From positions 1 to 64,000 of the forward strand of contig CAYXBA010000017.1 of NCBI GenBank assembly GCA_964463135.1: a stretch of 64,000 nucleotides of DNA. Direction: 5' to 3'. Made by a program: the position numbers and the translations under genes. Positions within the stretch are counted from its first letter, which is position 1, and each line of letters opens with the position of its first letter. The notes under the pieces are model-generated. The model searched no databases. It was not told the origin of the DNA and saw nothing but the letters and a program-made list of their open reading frames with translations. This stretch comes from UBA6898 sp964463135. Lineage in GTDB: Bacteria > Nitrospirota > Thermodesulfovibrionia > Thermodesulfovibrionales > UBA6898. Shown piece by piece: positions 26,379-33,353 of the stretch.

Positions 26379-26711
26379 ATGACCGAAACCCAGTTCAAGA
26401 CCCTTCGCGAATTAGCAAAGGACAGCACTCTTTCGCAGCGCGACCTGTCGCAGAAGATGGGCCTGAGCCTCGGCAGGGTCAACTATATTATTAATGCCCT
26501 GGTCGAAAAGGGGTACATCAAGGCAGAGCGGTTCAAGAACTCGAAGAACAAGATGGCATACATGTATGTCCTTACCCCGCATGGCATGGCCGAGAAATTC
26601 AGACAGACACAGGCCTTTCTGCTTCGCAAAACAGCTGAGTATGAGCAGTTAAGAACTGAGATAGAACAACTGCGGAATGAGCATGAAAAAAGTTCAAGGT
26701 TCAATGCTTAA
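26379..26711 (+). CDS. EPS-associated MarR-family transcriptional regulator
   Basis: The 110-residue winged-helix protein begins TQFKTLRELAKDSTLSQRDLSQKMGLSLGRVNYIINALVEKGYIKAERF, a MarR-type HTH. A wing (NSKNKMAYMYVLTPHG) and a C-terminal coiled helix (AFLLRKTAEYEQLRTEIEQLRNE) follow. This form is typically found inside exopolysaccharide loci next to RfaH/NusG paralogues. The last residues SSRFNA and the stop are encoded by a GTTCAAGGTTCAATG repeat, the left half of the inverted pair around the next gene. DNA targets are unknown. Confidence 0.85.
   Translation: MTETQFKTLRELAKDSTLSQRDLSQKMGLSLGRVNYIINALVEKGYIKAERFKNSKNKMAYMYVLTPHGMAEKFRQTQAFLLRKTAEYEQLRTEIEQLRNEHEKSSRFNA
26689..26699. repeat. 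Left arm of inverted repeat enclosing four-helix-bundle gene 1
   Basis: AAAGTTCAAGG is perfectly complementary to CCTTGAACTTT at 27084-27094. The arms enclose the whole 26718-27083 gene; this arm is inside the 3' coding end of the MarR gene. Confidence 0.7.
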
Positions 26712-26717
26712 CAGGCC

Positions 26718-27083
26718 ATGAAAATTGAGAAATTTGAAGATATCGAGGCATGGAAACAGGCAAGGGAGCTGGTCAGCAGAACTTATATGCATTTCAATAA
26801 CGTTAAAGATTATAGCTTTAAAGATCAGGTTCAAAGAGCTGCAGTTTCCGTAATGTCCAACATTGCAGAGGGATTTGATCGTGGAAGCAACAAAGAGTTT
26901 ATTCAGTACCTGGTCATTGCACGAGGATCGGTTTCAGAGGTAAGGAGTTTGCTCTACGCCGCACAAGACATAGGATATATTAGCGAAAAACCCCTTAGTG
27001 ACCTTTCGACTCGCTGTTTCGCTTTAACAAGTCTCATAAACGATTTTATCCGCTACCTCAGAAACTCGGAGAGAAAAAGATAA
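26718..27083 (+). CDS. Four-helix-bundle protein (S23/IVS family), copy 1
   Basis: 121 residues of the TIGR02436/S23 fold, first known from ORFs in 23S rRNA intervening sequences and structurally related to Avd of diversity-generating retroelements. Hallmarks are the ExxEAWKQARELV start (KFEDIEAWKQARELVSRTY), FKDQVQRAAVSVMSNIAEGFDRGSNKEFIQYLVIARGSVSEVRSLLYAAQDIGYI, and a basic C-terminus. Family proteins are basic and may bind RNA or ring-pack as pentamers. It begins 6 bp after the MarR stop and is immediately bracketed by an 11-bp inverted repeat made of GAAC heptamers. Confidence 0.85.
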   Translation: MKIEKFEDIEAWKQARELVSRTYMHFNNVKDYSFKDQVQRAAVSVMSNIAEGFDRGSNKEFIQYLVIARGSVSEVRSLLYAAQDIGYISEKPLSDLSTRCFALTSLINDFIRYLRNSERKR

Positions 27084-27155
27084 CCTTGAACTTTGAACAT
27101 AGAACAGTCGTTAATAGGAGATAACATTGAACACTGAACATCGAACATCGAACAA
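27084..27155 (+). repeat. TTTGAAC array, right arm, running into the epimerase gene
   Basis: CCTTGAACTTTGAACAT abuts the preceding stop codon. After a unique AGGAG site at 27116-27120 the words resume (ATTGAACACTGAACATCG) and form the first ten codons of the epimerase gene. Confidence 0.8.
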
Positions 27156-28161
27156 GATCTTGGTAACCGGCGCAGCCGGCTTCATCGGCTTTCATCTTTC
27201 AACGAGACTGCTCGAGCGCGGCGACGAGGTCGTCGGCCTGGACAACCTCAACGACTACTATGACGTGAACCTGAAGCTTGCCCGGCTGAAGCAGGTGGCC
27301 ATGGACCCGAACTTCAAGCCGGTCCGCATTGACCTTGCTGACCGGGACGCAATGAAAAAGCTCTTCGAAGAAGAGAAGTTCGATGGTGTTGTGAACCTTG
27401 CGGCCCAGGCCGGAGTCAGGTATTCGCTCATAAACCCCTATTCGTATATAGACAGCAATGTCAGCGGCTTTTTGAACATCCTTGAGGGCTGCAGACACAA
27501 TAACGTTAAGCATCTTGTCTTTGCGTCGTCGAGTTCCGTGTACGGCGCAAACACAAAGATGCCTTTTTCCGTGCATGACAATGTGGACCACCCGGTCTCG
27601 CTCTACGCTGCAACAAAAAAAGCGAACGAGCTTATGGCGCACACCTATGCAAGCCTGTACAAGATACCCTGCACAGGCCTGAGATTCTTCACCGTGTACG
27701 GCCCCTGGGGAAGACCGGACATGGCCCTCTTCCTCTTCACCAAGGCGATCCTCGAGGACAGGCCCATTGATGTCTTCAATTACGGGAAAATGCAGCGCGA
27801 CTTCACATACATAGATGATATCGTCGAAGGCGTTGTCAGGGTCCTGGACAGGGTGCCTGCGCCGAACCCTGCCTGGTCAGGCGATGCTCCCGATTCTGCC
27901 TCCAGTTATGCGCCGTACAAGCTCTATAACATCGGCAACAACAACCCGGTCGAGCTGATGCACTACATCGAGGTGCTCGAACAGTGCCTCAACAAAAAGG
28001 CAGAGAAGAACCTGCTTCCGATACAGGCGGGCGATGTGCCGGCAACCTATGCAGACGTGGATGACCTTATCAAAGATGTCGGATTCAAACCTTCCACCTC
28101 CATAGAAGAGGGCATAGCAAAATTCGTTGCGTGGTATAGGGAATATTATAAGAGGCCGTAA
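27127..28161 (+). CDS. NAD-dependent sugar-nucleotide epimerase (UDP-glucuronate 4-epimerase type)
   Basis: Extended SDR enzyme, 344 residues: Rossmann GAAGFIGFHL, NLAAQAGVRYS, catalytic SLYAATKKANE (Tyr-x3-Lys) and RFFTVYGPWGRPDMALFLF. This signature set is closest to UDP-GlcA 4-epimerases, which supply UDP-galacturonate for capsule or LPS; activity toward UDP-Glc/Gal is possible. Translation starts at a TTG 6 bp after AGGAG, inside a GAAC heptamer run, so residues 2-9 (NTEHRTSN) are repeat-encoded. The C-terminal KRP-stop is likewise encoded by AAGAGGCCGTAA of the next array. Confidence 0.88.
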   Translation: MNTEHRTSNKILVTGAAGFIGFHLSTRLLERGDEVVGLDNLNDYYDVNLKLARLKQVAMDPNFKPVRIDLADRDAMKKLFEEEKFDGVVNLAAQAGVRYSLINPYSYIDSNVSGFLNILEGCRHNNVKHLVFASSSSVYGANTKMPFSVHDNVDHPVSLYAATKKANELMAHTYASLYKIPCTGLRFFTVYGPWGRPDMALFLFTKAILEDRPIDVFNYGKMQRDFTYIDDIVEGVVRVLDRVPAPNPAWSGDAPDSASSYAPYKLYNIGNNNPVELMHYIEVLEQCLNKKAEKNLLPIQAGDVPATYADVDDLIKDVGFKPSTSIEEGIAKFVAWYREYYKRP

Positions 28162-28286
28162 AGCGTGAGGCGTAAAGCGTAACAGAGAGATTAAGAAGCC
28201 GTGAAGCGTAAGAGGCCGTAAAGCGTAAAGCGTGAGGCGTAAAGCGCAACAGGCAGATTAAGAGGCCGTGAGGCGTAAAGGATAGA
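28149..28286 (+). repeat. GCGTAAAG array (downstream orientation), left arm of copy 2
   Basis: Words AAGAGGCCGTAAAGCGTAA, GTGAGGCGTAAAGCG and AGATTAAG alternate from the epimerase stop codon to the GTG of the interrupted four-helix-bundle gene. AAGAGGCCGTAAAGCGTAA at 28210-28228 is a perfect 19-bp complement of 29635-29653 on the far side of that gene. Confidence 0.9.
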
Positions 28287-28401
28287 GTGTTAGAAAAACC
28301 TCATAAAAAATTGGATGTCTGGAAAAAATCTTTGGAATTGGTCAAACAGGTCTATGCCGCGACAAGATCATTCCCTCAAAGTGAAATATATGGCCTTACT
28401 A

Positions 28402-29250
28402 GAAGCCATCTCAAAAATACCTTCTAAGGAGAATTAAGGTGCAGGCCAGATGAGCAAAGGCCAGAAAGTTATCGATATGGTATTCATACCTGACAACAAT
28501 ACGTCGGAAATTATGCATCCATGCAAAGAGACGTTCAATATGCCATCTTCTGCAATATCGTCTCAGGACACGGCCATCCTGAGTAGGTGGTTTAGTTCTG
28601 TTTTGCTTGTGAGGAGCAATAAGCTCAATACCTTCCAGCGCAAGAGATTTATCCAGCGGGTCACTGTCGTAGGCCCGATCTCCGATCAGTCGCTCAGGCT
28701 TATCTGTAATGAAGCGTTCTTTGAGAGTATCGCTGACAAGGGTGACTTCATGCGGCGAAGCAGACGTAGTGTGCAGGGCGATAGGAAGACCAGAGCCATC
28801 TGCCACTGCCATGAGCTTCGTACCCTTGCCCCGCTTGGTCTTTCCGACACCGAAGCCCCTTTTTTCGCTACCACAAAGGTTGCGTCTATAAAGCATTCGC
28901 TGAGATTGAACTTGCCACGGTCTCGTAAGTCAGTGGCAAGCGCCTCCAGGATACTTCGGAATACTCCTGAGCTGACCCATTCCTGGAATCTGCGGTGGCA
29001 GGTCTGATAGGGTGGAAAGCGTTCGGGCAAATCATACCAGCGGGCTCCGGAACGGAGTATCCAAAGTATGCCATTGAGGACTTCCCGGTCATCACGTCGT
29101 GGTCGGCCTTTCCGGTCTTCCCGGATAGGAGCTTTGGGGATAAGGGGTTCGATGATTGTCCATTGGATGTCTGATATCTCTTCTTTTCGTGCCATAGTTC
29201 CAATGTACCAAAGCTCGATAAAAAGTACAAGGGGTTTTTGAGATGGCTTC
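28402..29250 (-). mobile_element. IS5-family element, IS427-type, 849 bp
   Basis: Perfect 16-bp terminal inverted repeats GAAGCCATCTCAAAAA (28402-28417 and, inverted, 29235-29250) are flanked by a TA duplication (28400-28401 and 29251-29252). Size, TA target and the transposase stop codon lying in the terminal repeat all fit the IS427 subgroup. It sits in the four-helix-bundle gene. The ends are intact and both transposase halves are intact, so it is probably a recent arrival. Confidence 0.92.
28411..29195 (-). CDS. IS5-family transposase encoded in two overlapping frames
   Basis: DDE transposase. Frame A (ATG at 29195) carries the IS5 N-terminal domain (MARKEEISDIQWTIIEPLIPKA) and the first catalytic Asp (FIDATFVVAKKG). 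Frame B, in -1, carries RNLCGSEKRGFGVGKTKRGKGTKLM, the second Asp (IGDRAYDSD) and the Glu (WHIERLFAWMHNFRRI), ending at 28411. The frames meet at an A6 run (28860-28865 on the plus strand) followed by GGGG. This is a plausible slippage site, as in many IS427-type elements, though the phase is not the textbook A-AAA-AAG, so a plain frameshift is not excluded. Confidence 0.8.
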
Positions 29251-29510
29251 TAACCAGATCAGAAGGGCTGCCATCTCAATTCCATCCAACATAGCAGAAG
29301 GCGCAGCGAGGCAGACAAAAAAAGAATTTATCCAGTTTCTGCACGTGGCCCAAGGTTCATTGAGTGAACTTGATACGCAAATCAATATCTCATTGGAATT
29401 AAAATATCTTAAAAGGGCAGAGCTTAATGGGAGGGCAAATGCTCATGAGCGATATAGACAAGATGCTCACCGGTCTCATCAAGTCATTGAAAAGGCCGCA
29501 AGTCATTTGA

Positions 29511-29676
29511 TATGGGCTATCCAAACGCCTCTTTACGATTCATGATTTGCACCCTTTTGTCTTTTACTATTCACGTTTTACGATTTACGCCTCACGTCCT
29601 TTTTACGCTTTAAGGTCTCTTCACGCTTTACGCCTTACGCTTTACGGCCTCTTTACGCTTTACGACGAGAAAAGTT
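29511..29676 (+). repeat. TTTACGC array (upstream orientation), right arm of copy 2
   Basis: Words TTCACGT, TTTACGA, TTTACGC, CTCACGT, TTCACGC, TTTACGC, CTTACGC, TTTACGG run to the start of the 80-codon gene at 29677. 29635-29653 is the 19-bp perfect complement of 28210-28228; allowing one mismatch and one indel the pairing extends to about 27 bp. The insert between the arms is the four-helix-bundle gene plus the later IS. Confidence 0.9.
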
Positions 29677-29919
29677 ATGCCCTACGTTCGGGTAAAAAAA
29701 CGGAAAGAAAAAAGCCTGGCACGGAAACTGAAGCACCGGTTCCGTGGCGGCAGCAGAGCAAGACCGCTCAGCTTTTACGTGTACATGCTCCTGGCCTTCA
29801 TCCTCGCCCTGCTCATCGGCATGTATTTGATAAAGAAGGCAAACCGCATTGAACCGGCTCAGCCTGTGGAGAGTTCACTGCAGAGCGCACCAGCTCTCAG
29901 CTCGCAGGCTCAGGGATAA
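29677..29919 (+). CDS. Small single-pass membrane protein (hypothetical)
   Basis: 80 residues: a strongly basic N-terminus (VRVKKRKEKSLARKLKHRFRGGSRARP), one TM (SFYVYMLLAFILALLIGMYLI), and a short Gln/Ser/Ala tail. Inside-positive topology places the tail in the periplasm. The tail (SAPALSSQAQG) is encoded by AGCTCTCAGCTCGCAGG words, so the native C-terminus may have been shorter. It precedes the PAS kinase gene, from which it is separated by an array. No family is recognised. Confidence 0.55.
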   Translation: MPYVRVKKRKEKSLARKLKHRFRGGSRARPLSFYVYMLLAFILALLIGMYLIKKANRIEPAQPVESSLQSAPALSSQAQG

Positions 29920-30129
29920 AGCAGATAAAGGTATAGAGATGGAGCAGGTAAAGAATATAAAGCAGGCTCTTGGCTCTCGGTTTTTTACTATGAACCATCA
30001 GCCACGAACTTTCTTTACTGCTCTCAGTTTTTTGCTTCTGAACTATTTACTTTTCACGCCTTACGCTTTACGATTCACGCTTTACGATTCACGAATTACG
30101 AATTACGAATCACGCTTCACGGCCTCTGA
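29872..30129. repeat. Spacer array: GGTAAAG half then TTTACGC half
   Basis: AGCTCTCAGCTCGCAGG leads into GGTATAGAGATGGAGCAGG and GCAGGTAAAG (29920-29971), with a 28-bp identity to 24541-24568. From about 30045 it becomes TTCACGC, CTTACGC, TTTACGA, TTCACGC, TTTACGA, TTCACGA, ATTACGA, ATTACGA, ATCACGC up to the kinase ATG. The 30000-30045 segment in between is degenerate. Confidence 0.85.
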
Positions 30130-32769
30130 ATGTTCTCTGAAAAACCTGATACCGTAACTGCTCTCCGTGACCGGGTTCTGCATCGGCTGCCGATGCTGCT
30201 CCTTGTCCTGGGCATCGTCTCGATCGGCCTCATTGCGGCGGTTGACCTTATCGACAGGAACATGCGGGAGGCCTTTCAGTATAACGACATTGTCCATGAA
30301 ATGCAGATCGAACTCAGCAAAGCCCATCTCGCGCTGGAAGAGGACCTCAGGGGAATAGAGGGCCAGGACATCGCCCTGGTCTGGCAGGGTATTGACCGGA
30401 CAGAAGCCATGATCGTTTCTGCGCTCAACGGAGGCAAGACACTCCACGGCCATACGGTAAAACCGCTGCCGCATAACAACCTCAGGGCGGATATGGAAGA
30501 CCTTCGGGTACTCGTCGTCAGATTCAGAGAGCTTGCGCGAAATGTATCGGAGAACAAGACCCTGCTCCCTGCGATAAACAGCATGGATAGCGTGTACCAT
30601 CAATTTCTGAAAAAATCATTCATCCTTGATGAGCAGCTTGAAGAGATCCAGGACGCAGATGAAAAAAGATCGAGAAAACTTATACTGCTCCTGCTCATTT
30701 CCTGGAGCGGCATAATCAGCGCGGCAGTTGCCGGTCTCTGGTACAGGGAACGGCTGGCCGGGCGCATGCAGGCTGCGATCCTGAATGCAAAACACCAGTG
30801 GGAACACACCTTTGATGTCATCCCTGACCTGATCGCGGTCATTGATAAGGACCACCGGATCGTCCGCGCCAACAAGGCTATGGTGGAAAAGATGGGCATT
30901 GAGATAAAGGATATTCTTGGACGGAAATGTTATGAACTTTTTCACCAGTCATCCGGCCCGATCGAAGCCTGTCCCCACGCACATCTGCTCCATGACAATC
31001 AGGGACATGCGGCAGAGATATACGAAAAACAATTTGATGCATACTATCTCGTGACCGTCTCCCCCCTGTTTAACGATCAGGGCGGCCTTATCGGATCTGT
31101 CCATGTTGCCCGGGACATCTCGACCCAAAAGAAAGACGCGGCAGAGCTTAAGCAATATTCGCTCGATCTGGGCGAACGCATCAAGGAACTCAGATGTCTT
31201 TACGCCATATCCGAGGTCGTAAGGAAGCCCGATATCCATCTGGACGAGATATTGAGGGAGAGTGCCGATCTTCTGACAAAGGCGTACATGTTCCCGGAGA
31301 TCACAGTCTGCCGCATCACCTGGGATGATCAGGAATACAGCACGCCAAACTTCATACGAACAGCCTGGTCACAAGACCGTATCATTCTGATAAACAACAG
31401 GCAGGTGGGCAGGATCGAAGTTTGCTACCGGGAAGAGCGGCCGCGGCAGGATGAAGGGCCGTTCCTTGCCGAAGAACGCAAACTGCTCAATGCAGTTGCT
31501 GACCTGCTGGGGCGGGCCGCCGAGCGCATGCTGGCAGAAAAAGATCTGGATGTCTATCAGACACAGCTTGAATCTCTGGTCCGTGAGCGTACAAATGAAC
31601 TCGCACAGACAAACGACAAGCTCCGCATGGAAGTGCTTGGCCATGAGCAGACTGCCGATGCCCTGGAGCGCAGTGAAAGCAGCTTCAGGCAGCTCTCCCA
31701 GGAGTTCAATATCCTTCTTGATGCGATACCAGACAGCCTGGTGCTCCTGTCCCCTGACCTGAAGGTGAAATGGGCGAACAAGAGCGCGCACCAGACACTG
31801 ATGCCCGAGGAATACCGGGGCTCTGACTATTGCTACACGCTCTGGCATCGTCAGGACAGGCCCTGTGATGACTGTCCGGTGCTGAAAAGTTTTCGATCGG
31901 GAGATGCGGAAAACGTACAGTTGACCACACCTGACAACAGGATCTGGGCAGTGCGTGCCTATCCGATAAAGAACGAGAGCGGCGAGGTCGAGAGCGTTAT
32001 GGAACTGGGCACGGATATAACCGAAAAAAGGACTCTGCAGGCAGAGCAGATGCGGTCAAACCATCTCGCCTCGATCGGCGAGCTGGCCGCGGGCGTTGCC
32101 CACGAGATCAACAACCCGATCAACGGCATCATTAACTATGCCCAGATCATTGTAAACAGCGCTGCGCCGGAAAGCAGGGAATACGATATCGCAACAAGGA
32201 TCATAAAGGAAGGCGGCCGGATATCGTTCATCGTGACAAGCCTGCTCTCCTTCGCCCGTGAGCGGAAAGAGGAAAAGAGACCGGTATTGGTCAGGCATGT
32301 GCTTTCCGATGCACTTGCCCTTACCGAGACTGTGCTGAAGAAGAGCGGCATCACGCTGAAAGCGGACATTGACCCGAATATCCCTCTCATCAAGGTCCAT
32401 GCGCAGCAGATACAACAGGTCTTCCTGAACATCATCAATAATGCGCGATACGCACTCGAACAGAAATATCCCCAGGCTGACCCGGACAAGGTCCTTCTCA
32501 TAACAGCGACCGAAACCGTGGTCAATGAGGAACCCTTTGTCCAGATAGTTCTTGAGGACCACGGCACCGGCATTCCCGAACCCAATATCAATAAGGTGAT
32601 GAACCCCTTTTATACGACCAAGCCGGTCGGCATCGGCACCGGCCTCGGCCTGAGCATAAGCCACGGGATCATCCTCGACCATAACGGCAGGCTCTCGGTC
32701 GAAAGCGAGGAAGGCGCATATACGCGGATCATCGTGTCCCTGCCGGCGTACAGGGAAGCAGGGTTATAG
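30130..32769 (+). CDS. PAS-domain sensor histidine kinase with Cys-rich PAS loops
   Basis: 879 residues: TM1 about 21-40, periplasmic helical domain about 41-182, TM2 about 184-205, PAS1 about 220-332, GAF-like region about 345-465, coiled coil about 470-515, PAS2 about 520-632, HisKA with His658 (AAGVAHEINNPING), HATPase_c with DHGTGIP and GTGLGLS. Both PAS domains carry a Cys/His loop: KCYELFHQSSGPIEACPHAH and YCYTLWHRQDRPCDDCP. This type could bind a metal or Fe-S cluster. It is followed, after a four-helix-bundle gene, by an NtrC-type regulator that is its likely partner. The stop codon lies in a TAGCTGTTTAGG repeat. Confidence 0.88.
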   Translation: MFSEKPDTVTALRDRVLHRLPMLLLVLGIVSIGLIAAVDLIDRNMREAFQYNDIVHEMQIELSKAHLALEEDLRGIEGQDIALVWQGIDRTEAMIVSALNGGKTLHGHTVKPLPHNNLRADMEDLRVLVVRFRELARNVSENKTLLPAINSMDSVYHQFLKKSFILDEQLEEIQDADEKRSRKLILLLLISWSGIISAAVAGLWYRERLAGRMQAAILNAKHQWEHTFDVIPDLIAVIDKDHRIVRANKAMVEKMGIEIKDILGRKCYELFHQSSGPIEACPHAHLLHDNQGHAAEIYEKQFDAYYLVTVSPLFNDQGGLIGSVHVARDISTQKKDAAELKQYSLDLGERIKELRCLYAISEVVRKPDIHLDEILRESADLLTKAYMFPEITVCRITWDDQEYSTPNFIRTAWSQDRIILINNRQVGRIEVCYREERPRQDEGPFLAEERKLLNAVADLLGRAAERMLAEKDLDVYQTQLESLVRERTNELAQTNDKLRMEVLGHEQTADALERSESSFRQLSQEFNILLDAIPDSLVLLSPDLKVKWANKSAHQTLMPEEYRGSDYCYTLWHRQDRPCDDCPVLKSFRSGDAENVQLTTPDNRIWAVRAYPIKNESGEVESVMELGTDITEKRTLQAEQMRSNHLASIGELAAGVAHEINNPINGIINYAQIIVNSAAPESREYDIATRIIKEGGRISFIVTSLLSFARERKEEKRPVLVRHVLSDALALTETVLKKSGITLKADIDPNIPLIKVHAQQIQQVFLNIINNARYALEQKYPQADPDKVLLITATETVVNEEPFVQIVLEDHGTGIPEPNINKVMNPFYTTKPVGIGTGLGLSISHGIILDHNGRLSVESEEGAYTRIIVSLPAYREAGL

Positions 32770-32891
32770 CTGTTTAGGTGGGTAGCTGTTTAGGGGTTTA
32801 GGTTGGTAGGGAGATAGGGGTTTAGCTTGTTAGCTGGTCAGTCCTAACGGACTACAGACTAAACAACCTAAATAACTCTGCATTTATAATA
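32766..32891. repeat. GTTTAGG array, left side of copy 3
   Basis: ATAGCTGTTTAGGT at 32766-32779 (starting at the kinase stop) is the perfect 14-bp complement of ACCTAAACAGCTAT at 33332-33345, enclosing the four-helix-bundle gene. Further words are GTTTAGGGGTTTAGG, then flipped CAGACTAAACAACCTAAAT. CCTAACGGACTACAGACTAA recurs with small changes at 33243 and 33310. Confidence 0.85.
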
Positions 32892-33266
32892 ATGAGAGAT
32901 CACACAAAGCTCAGAGCTTTCGAACTGGCCGATGAAGTTGCGATTCTCACGTATCGGGAAACCAGGAATTTTCCTAAAGACGAAATGTATGGGTTGACCT
33001 CACAAATGAGAAGATCGGCTGTCTCGGTTCCATCCAACATAGTTGAGGGATGTGCGCGTGAAAGTCAGACTGAGTTGCTCCGCTTTCTTGAGATCGCATT
33101 TGCATCTCTCAGGGAGTTGCGCTATCAGTTCGGCTTATCGCAGCGTTTGGGATACTTCAATGAGGACAGTTTTACCAGCTACGACTCAAAACTCCTGGAG
33201 ACGGAAAAAGTGTTAGGATGCTTGATCCGTTCTTTACGCAGCCCTAACAGACTACAGACTAAATAG
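32892..33266 (+). CDS. Four-helix-bundle protein (S23/IVS family), copy 3
   Basis: 124 residues with family hallmarks: LRAFELADEVAILTYRETRNFPKDEMYGLTSQMRRSAVSVPSNIVEGCARESQTELLRFLEIAFASLRELRYQFGLSQRLGYF. Residue pattern and length match copy 1 and the reconstructed copy 2, but sequence is clearly divergent, so these are independent acquisitions rather than local tandem copies. The C-terminus SPNRLQTK and stop are encoded by the flanking CCTAACAGACTACAGACTAA word. It lies between the kinase and its regulator, apparently as an insertion in a two-gene operon. Confidence 0.85.
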   Translation: MRDHTKLRAFELADEVAILTYRETRNFPKDEMYGLTSQMRRSAVSVPSNIVEGCARESQTELLRFLEIAFASLRELRYQFGLSQRLGYFNEDSFTSYDSKLLETEKVLGCLIRSLRSPNRLQTK

Positions 33267-33347
33267 CTGTTTAGCCATTTAGGTGTTTAGCCGTTTAGGT
33301 AACTCAGACCTAAAAGACTACAGACTAAACAACCTAAACAGCTATTT
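33243..33347. repeat. GTTTAG octamer array and hairpin upstream of the NtrC-type gene
   Basis: Exact 8-bp phase at 33267-33298: CTGTTTAG, CCATTTAG, GTGTTTAG, CCGTTTAG. AAATAGCTGTTTAG (33261-33274) is perfectly complementary to CTAAACAGCTATTT (33334-33347), so the spacer itself can also fold. The ATG of the regulator is only 6 bp from the right arm. Confidence 0.85.
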
Positions 33348-33353
33348 TCTACC

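Larger units (their letters stand above)
28287..29510 (+). pseudogene. Four-helix-bundle protein copy 2, split by an IS and frameshifted
   Basis: The 5' part (GTG at 28287) encodes LEKPHKKLDVWKKSLELVKQVY and ends ...SEIYGLT at the insertion. The 3' part resumes after 29252 with NQIRRAAISIPSNIAEGAARQTKKEFIQFLHVAQGSLSELDTQI. Joining them across the IS and one TA restores a normal S23-type protein. A second lesion lies near 29430: the conserved ending (GQMLMSDIDKMLTGLIKSLKR, stop at 29508-29510) is in another frame. The gene is therefore dead unless the frameshift is a sequencing error and the IS excises. Confidence 0.85.

Noticed and set aside
29547..29852. 101-codon frame overlapping the 80-codon membrane protein gene
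   Set aside because: The first half translates TTTACGC words and the second is out of frame with the better supported gene at 29677.
32797..32815. GGTAGCTGTTTAGG as part of a JUMPstart sequence
   Set aside because: It resembles the 5' part of JUMPstart but is one of many GTTTAGG words, with no ops core nearby.
26718..33266. Diversity-generating retroelement because Avd-like proteins are present
   Set aside because: No reverse transcriptase and no template/variable repeat pair with A-biased differences is seen; only fold-level similarity to Avd remains.
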